The notes under the pieces are model-generated. The model was not told the DNA's origin. It saw nothing but the letters and a program-made list of their open reading frames with translations, and ran no database searches. Positions 14,761-20,244 of a stretch of 20,244 nt of DNA are shown here, in pieces. Positions within the stretch are counted from its first letter, which is position 1. The number at the start of each line of letters is the position of its first letter. A program made the translations under genes and the position numbers. The stretch is from a virus: positions 1 through 20,244 of the IMG/VR virus record IMGVR_UViG_3300009603_000089, one strand, 5' to 3'.

Positions 14761-16049
14761 ACCGCTGCTCCTTCTTCTTCGGACTCGACTTCTTCCCAAT
14801 GGGCAAAAAATTGGTCGATTTCAGCTTGGGCTTCTGCGCCATTTCCGTTATCTTCTTGCTGCAATTCAGCAAAGAACTCGTCAATTATGATTTGCTCATC
14901 GTCTTTGGCCTGTTTAATTTCTTGAACAGATGCAAGAGTTCGTGCTTGCAGTATTTTATCCATGATGGACTTCGGTAAGTATCGGGTCAAGTTTTCTACA
15001 GAGGTGAGGGTCAAGAGTTCAACTACGGATTCCATCGTGGTTGCCAAAGACTCAGTCAAGCTGGGTTCTTCTTGACCATTGCGCTCCCAAGGTGGTGCGC
15101 CTTTATCAAAGTCCTTGTAATGCCTGGCGATATGGGACTTAACCTCAATTAGATCGTTATCGGAGATGTCGTCGTATTTACCACCTGCAATATCAGCAGC
15201 AACTGCCCGAACGCCTTTCCAAACGGTGGCATGGTCGTCGCTGGCATCATGATGGATACCACGGTAGGATCGTTTCCTACGCGGTTTTCGCCCTTCAACA
15301 TAAACAGCCATGATCTCTAATTCATCAATCTCAGACTTAGCCACTTCATCGCCTTGCGACCATTCAACATCTTCGGGAGCCAGTGGATGCTTCTTATAAG
15401 GGATAGCATCCTTTTGCTCAAGATCATCGATGTCGCCAGGGCTAGTGTAAGAGAACGCCTTATTGGACGGTGTCCAAAGGCCAGCTAGGTTCAGCACATA
15501 GTTGCTGATAGATTGTGCTTCATCAATGGACACTGCGCCGAGTGTAACAGCTTGCATAAGAGCATTGGCATTGGCAGGAACAGGCACTGCGGAAAGCTCT
15601 AGCAATTCCTGTTTTAGAAATATCTTGGGCATGAAAAATTGGGAGGGGTCATTGTCAGCTTCGTCGAGGAATTTCCACTCTTTGGGGATGAATCCTACTG
15701 AGACGGCAGCTAAGTAACCGCCTTTATATAGTTTATATATGGTGTCAGCGAATTCATATTCGGCAGATGTGGCAAACTGGATATCAAAGATAAGTTTGCC
15801 GTTCTCCGAGGTGATTACTTGGGCTTTCCCTATGGGAGGTGCGAAGTAATCGTGCGCCCACAAAAACACTGGGTTCTTGATAAAGTTGTCAAGCTCCCAG
15901 CCTTCAGCGAGGATACGATCACCGCCACGGTCTTGGCTTTCATCTGAACCAATAAAACGAAGCACTCGGTTCTTCTCTTCGCCCTCTTGCTTTACATTGT
16001 AGGAAAAAGAGAGCTGAACCTTCTCGCTCGACACATTAGCTTCAATCAT
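14757..16049 (-). CDS. prohead protease (HK97 type) with long C-terminal extension
   Basis: I use the ATG at 16049 (MIEANVSSEKVQLSFSYNVK), which has AGGAG five bases upstream. A longer frame to 16139 lacks such a site. Product 430 residues. His66 in FLWAHD and Ser117 in AAVSVGF are the expected catalytic pair of S78-type proteases, and QELLELSAVPVPANANA follows. The protease domain covers about residues 20-170. After it there is an extension of 260 residues: DVEWSQGDEVAKSEIDELEI, then HATVWKGVRAVAADIAGG with HYKDFDKGAPPWERN, and an acidic coiled C-terminus (EEVESEEEGAA). The central part of this extension resembles modules found after some phage proteases. Release of the delta domain of the capsid protein is the expected role. 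Confidence 0.9.
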   Translation of the reverse strand: MIEANVSSEKVQLSFSYNVKQEGEEKNRVLRFIGSDESQDRGGDRILAEGWELDNFIKNPVFLWAHDYFAPPIGKAQVITSENGKLIFDIQFATSAEYEFADTIYKLYKGGYLAAVSVGFIPKEWKFLDEADNDPSQFFMPKIFLKQELLELSAVPVPANANALMQAVTLGAVSIDEAQSISNYVLNLAGLWTPSNKAFSYTSPGDIDDLEQKDAIPYKKHPLAPEDVEWSQGDEVAKSEIDELEIMAVYVEGRKPRRKRSYRGIHHDASDDHATVWKGVRAVAADIAGGKYDDISDNDLIEVKSHIARHYKDFDKGAPPWERNGQEEPSLTESLATTMESVVELLTLTSVENLTRYLPKSIMDKILQARTLASVQEIKQAKDDEQIIIDEFFAELQQEDNGNGAEAQAEIDQFFAHWEEVESEEEGAAV

Positions 16050-16129
16050 GGAAGCTCCTAATGTTACTCCCGTGACTACGATACTGCTGCTATGGGTCTC
16101 CAATAATAAGGGAGGTATAAGTTGTATAA

Positions 16130-16159
16130 AAAATAGCAAATTGCCTTACAACAAGTCAA
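16130..16159 (-). promoter_or_regulatory. candidate sigma70-type promoter before the protease gene
   Basis: On the minus strand TTGACT (16154-16159) is followed, 18 bases later, by TATTTT (16130-16135). It would start transcription about 75-80 bases before the protease ATG, just after the two hairpins. The -35 is good and the -10 is moderate. Not proven. Confidence 0.35.
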
Positions 16160-16184
16160 TGGGGGAAATGTCCAGGCAATAAAT

Positions 16185-16215
16185 AGGCTCTCCGTATGGC
16201 GCAACCGGAGAGCCT
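16185..16215 (-). terminator. strong hairpin between portal and protease (second)
   Basis: AGGCTCTCCG and CGGAGAGCCT form a perfect 10-bp stem around an 11-base loop. On the minus strand it is followed by ATTTATT rather than a long T run. It may be a terminator, an RNA-processing site, or a barrier protecting the portal mRNA 3' end. Confidence 0.5.
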
Positions 16216-16226
16216 TTGCAACGGAG

Positions 16227-16254
16227 GAGATACTGTGCTTCTACGCAGTATCTC
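16227..16254 (-). terminator. strong hairpin after portal gene (first)
   Basis: GAGATACTG and CAGTATCTC pair perfectly over 9 bp and extend with a T-G and a G-C pair to 11 bp, with a 6-base loop. It begins 16 bases after the portal stop. No T run follows, so it is not a standard intrinsic terminator on its own. Confidence 0.5.
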
Positions 16255-16269
16255 AGGATGATTCTATCA

Positions 16270-18408
16270 TTATAAAATCACAGGAACAACAGTACACCGA
16301 CAACTAGGATGGGCAGGAGGGTGGCTGAACCCACCAGGGAAATTCTTATGGAGATCAACGACGACACCATTCAAAGCTTCACAGATGGAGTCTTGCCGTC
16401 CATCCAAAGAAGTCAGCCATTCCATACCATCTACTACACCGGATTCGATATATCCCTCAACGGTGCCACGATTAGACATCGTAATGACTTCAGTACGGGC
16501 AATGTTTCGTGATCGCCGCACAGATGCTTCGGACATGACGGAACGTATCCTCGATTGTAATGCCGGAATACCTTCTTCTGCGGTGAATCCTGCTAACAAA
16601 GTAGTAACGACAGCTTTTCTCGTTATCTCATTGATTCCAACAATAGCTTCCCCAACATGTTTTCTAATCCAAACCATTGCTGTGGCATTTAATTGGACTT
16701 TCCGGATGCCATCCGTATGTGGTTGTTCAGGATGTACCAATGCATCACCAGCATCTAAGCCTTGCTCAAACACGAAGATAAGCATGGGGAGAAGCTTTTC
16801 TTCCATGATTTCTGTAAATTCATCTAATGGAAAGATCAGGTCATCAATAGATGCAATGCCTTGTATACGTCGAACCAGATCATCTGCTTGATCTTCGAAC
16901 AACTGTTGAAGAACCTTCACGACAGGGGCTTCCATTGCTTCTGTATCAGTTACAAATTGATGCCAGATGATTTCCTTCTGTTCAGTGGTGTATCGGCTCT
17001 TCGGCATCACCGGCAATGATTCATCATCATTGGTTGGCGCAGAATCAGATGAACGCCGATAAATAGTTTCTTCAGCACCGTTCAAAGCGCGGTTGATCAT
17101 GCGTACCATGCCACCTTCAAACACATTCCGGTCCTCACCGATAGCCATCATCGGAGGTGGACGGTCCGCTGGGTTAACTGGCACTTCTATCAGTCCAGCA
17201 GCACGTAGATAAACGTCGCCTCCTGGTACCTGGTCGAAGCCTAATAACTTGCGATATTCGTTCACGGTAACAGCACCGGACGACAACTCCCTAGATGCTA
17301 TGTTGACTTGCTCTACCCTGTTTTGCGGAGCAGGGTCGGTGAAATCAAGTTCAATATTACCACCAAACATAGGCACCAGAGTCATGTTGAGCTTGTTCCT
17401 GATACGTCGAAGCCTTGTTCTAAGCACATGCCTTCCATATACATTCTCGGCTTCTCGCGCATTGGCAAGATTGACGTTTTCAGACAGCCCCATAATGTGT
17501 TGAGGAACGCCGTACAAACCAAGAATATTGTCACGGCCAAGCTTCCTAAGATTAAGATGATCCATATCACGCGGACTTAGCGAAACGGCCTGATATTCCA
17601 GGTCACCAGTAAGCACGGCAATAGAGTGGGAAGCACCCCAGCCGCTGTACTGTTGTTTCCACATCTGCTTGATCTCTTCTTTTTGCTCTGGAGTGGTACG
17701 ACCAGATTTGGTTCTTAGGATGCCTTCGGGTGTCGCAGAGTTAAATAGCATATTTCTGTTCCACTCTGTCGCAAACCGTTCGGTATCTAGTTCAGTTGCC
17801 ATCGGAGCTACGGGAGCCTGTCCACGGTACATATCTACAGGATTGGGGGTCTTGAAATGGATAACCTGTCCGATCTCTAAACGTTGACGAAAGTTCTGTA
17901 AGCGATACTCGTAGTGATCGATAAAATCAGTGGGCGAAGGCACCACAGTCATCCGACTGGGTGGAACGATCCATATTTCAGTTGGGATTCCTCGGTTGTC
18001 ACGGTTCAGAATCCAGAAGCTTTCACCAGGTAAATCCATATACATCTGATGAAGCTCTCGTACTTCATCGCCAGATTGGAAAGGATTGGCCTTACCTTCC
18101 AGCAATTCTAAAAGCGGATGGGATTCAAGCTGGCCCTGGCGTTCTCCATTACGGATGCTGTATAACTGCCAGTCAACTTCTGATACTGACGATGCGATCT
18201 TGGACACTACGGCATAAAGCCATCCAATCGAACCGAAGGCTTTTGTATAATCCTCGGCCCTCATGCGCGGGGGAATCTTCATCGTCATGTTGGTGGACAT
18301 GGGAACTGGTATGGATCGGAGGATAGGATTGGGAGAAGTAGCTAAGGCAAGGGATGCCTTATTCACCATTGATGGAACGAAGGATTTGATACCCGTGACA
18401 ATGCTCAT
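16270..18408 (-). CDS. portal protein fused to Mu gpF-like head morphogenesis domain
   Basis: A 712-residue protein starting at an ATG with AAGGGG upstream. Residues about 50-410 form an HK97-type portal: FGSIGWLYAVVSKIASSVSE, then ESHPLLELLEGKANPF, GESFWILNRDNRG, VIHFKTPNP and LGLYGVPQHIMGL. Residues about 470-590 are a helical linker. Residues about 590-712 are a gpF/SPP1 gp7-type minor head domain: SRNIARTEV, GYIESGVVDGMEWLTSLDGR, and the closing SHPPAHPSCRC motif. The usual separate portal and gpF genes are here joined in one chain. The portal ring forms the packaging vertex; gpF-type proteins join the capsid interior. The gene heads the late operon and has its own extended -10 promoter upstream. 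Confidence 0.92.
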   Translation of the reverse strand: MSIVTGIKSFVPSMVNKASLALATSPNPILRSIPVPMSTNMTMKIPPRMRAEDYTKAFGSIGWLYAVVSKIASSVSEVDWQLYSIRNGERQGQLESHPLLELLEGKANPFQSGDEVRELHQMYMDLPGESFWILNRDNRGIPTEIWIVPPSRMTVVPSPTDFIDHYEYRLQNFRQRLEIGQVIHFKTPNPVDMYRGQAPVAPMATELDTERFATEWNRNMLFNSATPEGILRTKSGRTTPEQKEEIKQMWKQQYSGWGASHSIAVLTGDLEYQAVSLSPRDMDHLNLRKLGRDNILGLYGVPQHIMGLSENVNLANAREAENVYGRHVLRTRLRRIRNKLNMTLVPMFGGNIELDFTDPAPQNRVEQVNIASRELSSGAVTVNEYRKLLGFDQVPGGDVYLRAAGLIEVPVNPADRPPPMMAIGEDRNVFEGGMVRMINRALNGAEETIYRRSSDSAPTNDDESLPVMPKSRYTTEQKEIIWHQFVTDTEAMEAPVVKVLQQLFEDQADDLVRRIQGIASIDDLIFPLDEFTEIMEEKLLPMLIFVFEQGLDAGDALVHPEQPHTDGIRKVQLNATAMVWIRKHVGEAIVGINEITRKAVVTTLLAGFTAEEGIPALQSRIRSVMSEASVRRSRNIARTEVITMSNRGTVEGYIESGVVDGMEWLTSLDGRQDSICEALNGVVVDLHKNFPGGFSHPPAHPSCRCTVVPVIL

Positions 18409-18438
18409 TGGATACCCCTTCTAGTTACTGGTTGATTT

Positions 18439-18447
18439 ATTATATCA
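18439..18447 (-). promoter_or_regulatory. extended -10 promoter for the portal operon
   Basis: On the minus strand TGATATAAT matches the extended -10 consensus TGnTATAAT perfectly. It lies about 30 bases before the portal ATG. No good -35 box is visible; its place is taken by an inverted repeat (18456-18471). This suggests an activator-dependent or regulated late promoter. Confidence 0.55.
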
Positions 18448-18455
18448 ATTGCAGC

Positions 18456-18471
18456 AAGACGGTACAGTCTT
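18456..18471. promoter_or_regulatory. inverted repeat over the -35 region of the portal promoter
   Basis: AAGAC and GTCTT are separated by six bases (GGTACA). The repeat covers the place of the -35 box of the extended -10 promoter. It may be an operator or an activator site. Short arms; could be chance. Confidence 0.35.
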
Positions 18472-18497
18472 AACATTGGCCTGTAAAACTAACAGTG

Positions 18498-18528
18498 TTG
18501 ACAAACATTCTGGAGGAATGTTCATAAT
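18498..18528 (+). promoter_or_regulatory. plus-strand promoter with operator-like spacer
   Basis: TTGACA (18498-18503), a consensus -35, is followed by CATAAT (18523-18528) after 19 bases. The spacer is itself an inverted repeat: AACATTC, five bases, GAATGTT (18504-18522). A repressor bound there would block the promoter. It points away from the portal operon, towards the nucleotidyltransferase fragment. Confidence 0.5.
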
Positions 18529-18555
18529 GCTTCATAAAGAATTAGAAGGTGATCT

Positions 18556-18651
18556 GTGAAAGTAGTGATTTTGTGCGGAGGGTTTGGAACCAGGCTGCGC
18601 GAAGAGACAAAGGATGAGGCGGCGGAGAGGAGAGACCAACAATGGCGGTAA
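18556..18651 (+). pseudogene. truncated sugar-1-phosphate nucleotidyltransferase start
   Basis: A short plus-strand frame from a GTG, preceded by AAGGTGA, encodes MKVVILCGGFGTRLREET. This is the signature N-terminus (GG-x-GTRL) of glucose-1-phosphate cytidylyl- or thymidylyltransferases, which activate sugars for surface polysaccharide. After about 19 residues the sequence stops matching that family and ends at TAA after 31 codons. The promoter and ribosome site are intact while the rest of the gene is missing. It looks like the cut 5' end of a host or acquired gene rather than a working enzyme. Confidence 0.6.
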
Positions 18652-18937
18652 ACGCTTACCAAGTGAAAGTTGCGGAATGTTTTTGAGAAATGACCTTACT
18701 GAAGATGGCGAAGCGTATATAAGACAATGCGCTATTGACGGCGTTATTCTTCTGGAATGGCAAGAATGCTATTCCTACCTCGGCATATAATTTTGGAAAG
18801 CGAGATTGCTGTGATTTATGAATGTCCACATTTAGGATGCTCCGACAAAGTTCAAGGCGATGATATGCAATCGGTGATGCGACCTTTGGTAGATCAAAAG
18901 GTAACCTTTACTGCTATCAAACCATTACCGCACGATT
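18652..18937. other. mosaic stretch without a clear gene
   Basis: No frame is convincingly coding throughout. On the plus strand, short coding-like bits occur in different frames: RNDLTEDGEAYIRQCAIDG ending at 18790, and IAVIYECPHLGCSDKVQGDD with PLVDQKVTFTAIKPLPHDF in another frame (18757 to about 18960). They may be decayed genes or small independent (moron-type) genes. I see no minus-strand gene here. Confidence 0.35.
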
Positions 18938-19143
18938 TTATTGATGCTGTTTTCGGTGTATCAGGTAGACAGGCTCATCGAAAACTCCAATGTTCTCAAT
19001 GGTGCCGAAGGGGTCCTGATTGCCGACAATCCTGACCTCGTAGCCAATGTATACCCAAGGTGTTCCTGCATCATACGTCGATGCTCATCTATCCGGTGGC
19101 CTCGTATCTTCCGTTGCTGATATGGGTAAACCATTATATCCAT
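18938..19143 (-). pseudogene. HNH endonuclease-like remnant, frameshifted
   Basis: An ATG at 19143 with AAGGCGG upstream begins MDIMVYPYQQRKIRGHRIDE, then HRRMMQEHLGYT, which resembles the first part of phage HNH endonucleases (HR-x-x-x-EEHLG). The matching second half, GYEVRIVGNQDPFGTIENIG, reads in a frame shifted by -1 and ends at 18938. The two catalytic His expected in VHH are not present (VRI instead). The start overlaps the end of the overprinted methyltransferase reading frame. It is probably a decayed homing-type endonuclease. Resemblance is by motif only; the second half might be unrelated. Confidence 0.35.
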
Positions 19144-20191
19144 CCGCCTTGTCGTAAAAAGCGTTCCACCACTTTTGGTAGGATGCCATTTCCAAGGGCA
19201 CTAAATTGACCCACCCTATCGGTAACCCCATCAGCCACTCTACCCACCTCGGGTTCAGTTTCCCACCAACCTCCCTTGGTAGAGACGATTGGTGGCCTCC
19301 CCGTTCCGTTGTGCCCGTCCCTGGTGCGCCCTTGTAGTCCCTGCTGTTCGGCGTTGCCCATCGTACTACATCCCCCAGACTCTCCCTTGCTGGCCCGTGG
19401 GGACCGTCCTGCGCCCGCGGCGTCGGCCCATGCTGAACAGTCTCTCGTAGATTCATACCCCTCTTGCCATTGCTGTAGGTACTGGTGTTCGCATCGGGTG
19501 TAGGCCATAGCCTCACTGCCGTATCCAGCGTCAGACCGAAGCCGTTCCCGTTCTTCTTCGTTGCTTGGATGGATGCTCTGCGCTCCAACAGCTTCTCCAA
19601 ATCCTTCTCGCCCTGTTGCCAGTTGGACGGGGTGGGCCACATCCCGGTCGCTGCTATCGTCCCGAGGCCCGCCGTCCCATCTACATTTTGATTGCTCTTG
19701 AATCGTACTCTCCCACTCGTTGTCCGATACATTTGTTCCTCTGGCCGTCCAAGGCACATCGCATCTGCTGCCTGCGGGGTAGGCAAGGCACCACCACCTA
19801 TAACGAAGGTGTGGCGCACCGACTTCGGCGGCAGATACGCAGTCCCAGATACAATCGTACCCTGCTTCGGCCAACTCCCCGACCACGGTTCCAGCATATC
19901 CTGGTTCCACAAGGAGACCTGGTACGTTCTCCAGCACTGCGAATCTCGGTCCCACTTCCCGAATGATTCTAAGGGTATCGGGCCAGAGGTTGCGTTCATC
20001 CTCTGCTCCTCGTCGTTGCCCTGCGACTGAGTGGGGCTGGCAAGGGAATCCTGCCGTAATGATGTCAACCAGTCCTCGATACTGGGTGCCGTCGAAGGCA
20101 CGTATATCGGGGAAGATGGGAGCATCATCGAGGAACCCATCGAGTATCCTCTGCTGGATAACCGCTTGGCAGTAGGGGTCAATTTCGACAT
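19085..20191 (-). CDS. overprinted frame with EDWLTSL / WPTP / LNPxWVEWLMG signature
   Basis: A 368-residue frame, shifted +1 relative to the methyltransferase and almost wholly inside it. Its ATG at 20191 has AAGGA nine bases upstream. In order: SIEDWLTSLRQDSLASPTQS, CWRTYQVSLW, EPWSGSWPKQGTIVSGTAYL, repeated WPTP (MWPTPSN, LWPTPDA) with GPTPR and ATPNS, then GGKLNPRWVEWLMGLPIGW. This set of motifs is one I know from proteins annotated in phage and environmental genomes, often near cytosine methyltransferases. The frame has no stop for over 1.1 kb. Whether it is translated is unknown; it could be a conserved shadow of the methyltransferase gene. Confidence 0.5.
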   Translation of the reverse strand: MSKLTPTAKRLSSRGYSMGSSMMLPSSPIYVPSTAPSIEDWLTSLRQDSLASPTQSQGNDEEQRMNATSGPIPLESFGKWDRDSQCWRTYQVSLWNQDMLEPWSGSWPKQGTIVSGTAYLPPKSVRHTFVIGGGALPTPQAADAMCLGRPEEQMYRTTSGRVRFKSNQNVDGTAGLGTIAATGMWPTPSNWQQGEKDLEKLLERRASIQATKKNGNGFGLTLDTAVRLWPTPDANTSTYSNGKRGMNLRETVQHGPTPRAQDGPHGPARESLGDVVRWATPNSRDYKGAPGTGTTERGGHQSSLPREVGGKLNPRWVEWLMGLPIGWVNLVPLEMASYQKWWNAFYDKADGYNGLPISATEDTRPPDR

Positions 20192-20244
20192 AGCCCACCG
20201 TCCTTACATCAAGTCCTGCAAGTCGTAACCCGAGGCTGAAACCA
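19134..20244 (-). CDS. C5 cytosine-specific DNA methyltransferase, 5' end outside window
   Basis: The frame is open to the window edge, so the start lies outside; the visible part is about 369 residues. Motif I region: GFSLGLRLAGLDVRTVGYVE, with the acidic ID following. Motif IV: GFPCQPHSVAGQRRG, with the catalytic Cys in PCQ. Motif VI: AVLENVPGLL. Motif VIII: GAPHLRYRWW. The variable region that would recognise DNA is low in complexity and repeats VAHP, MAYT and MGNA. Motif X: FSALGNGILPKVVERFL. The enzyme methylates cytosine C5, probably protecting phage DNA from host restriction. It lies upstream of the portal operon on the same strand, separated by the mosaic gap. A second long frame overlaps it almost completely. 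Confidence 0.9.
   Translation of the reverse strand, partial: GFSLGLRLAGLDVRTVGYVEIDPYCQAVIQQRILDGFLDDAPIFPDIRAFDGTQYRGLVDIITAGFPCQPHSVAGQRRGAEDERNLWPDTLRIIREVGPRFAVLENVPGLLVEPGYAGTVVGELAEAGYDCIWDCVSAAEVGAPHLRYRWWCLAYPAGSRCDVPWTARGTNVSDNEWESTIQEQSKCRWDGGPRDDSSDRDVAHPVQLATGREGFGEAVGAQSIHPSNEEERERLRSDAGYGSEAMAYTRCEHQYLQQWQEGYESTRDCSAWADAAGAGRSPRASKGESGGCSTMGNAEQQGLQGRTRDGHNGTGRPPIVSTKGGWWETEPEVGRVADGVTDRVGQFSALGNGILPKVVERFLRQGGWI

Noticed and set aside
14761-14799. Longer N-terminus for the capsid protein (Arg-rich)
   Set aside because: The ATG at 14760 has AAGGAG at a good distance and ATGA coupling; the extension only mirrors the protease end.
16050-16139. Hydrophobic N-terminal extension of the protease as a signal peptide
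   Set aside because: No ribosome site for it, and the ATG at 16049 has a strong AGGAG. The candidate promoter also points to the later start.
16385-16891. Plus-strand frame of 168 codons within the portal gene
   Set aside because: It is the antisense of a clearly coding portal/gpF gene, has no recognised motif and no upstream ribosome site of note.
18961-19120. Plus-strand stretch containing VDRLIENSNVLNGAEGVLIA as a gene
   Set aside because: It reads coding-like, but it is the antisense of the HNH-like second half and has no ribosome site. I could not decide fully, so it is kept only as a note.
1-20244. CRISPR arrays, tRNA genes, insertion sequences, attachment sites
   Set aside because: No regularly spaced repeats, cloverleaf-like segments, transposase motifs or paired direct repeats were seen by eye.

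Overview
The window looks like the structural half of a siphovirus-like tailed phage or prophage. It has an HK97-type capsid, head-completion genes, tail-tube proteins, a frameshifted G/GT-type tail chaperone and a tape-measure protein. Nearly all genes lie on the minus strand in one tightly packed, often overlapping series, so the biological order runs from high to low coordinates. Ribosome-binding sites of the AGGAG type precede most starts (ATG, GTG and TTG), which indicates a bacterial host. Nothing seen identifies the host. No terminase, integrase, endolysin, tRNA or CRISPR is visible. The terminase and the rest of the tail presumably lie outside the window.

Layout in transcription order. 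20244-19085: the 3' part of a C5 cytosine DNA methyltransferase, with a second long reading frame (368 aa) overprinted on it in another frame, followed by a frameshifted HNH-like remnant. 19084-18409: a non-phage-like gap with two back-to-back promoters, each with an inverted repeat, and a plus-strand fragment of a sugar-1-phosphate nucleotidyltransferase. 18408-13447: portal fused to a Mu gpF-type domain, prohead protease with a long C-terminal extension, and the HK97-fold major capsid protein. The portal-protease gap carries two strong hairpins and a candidate promoter. 13416-8740: an unusual block of beta-rich or beta-helical proteins and small unknowns between capsid and connector. 8708-7067: an overlapping two-frame gene pair, then a gp6/gp15-like head-tail connector with an inserted beta domain. 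7070-5200: a Com-like zinc protein and four membrane or coiled-coil proteins. 5187-3302: head-closure, HK97 gp10-like and DUF3168-like tail-completion genes plus small proteins. 3299-1616: three tandem paralogous tail-tube-like proteins. 1577-817: tail assembly chaperone with an in-frame A AAA AAC slippery site feeding a -1 frame. 799-1: start of the tape-measure protein.

The most unusual features are the methyltransferase overprinting, the triplicated tail-tube genes, the decoration-type block between capsid and connector, the membrane-protein cassette inside the head-completion module, and the divergent two-operator region.
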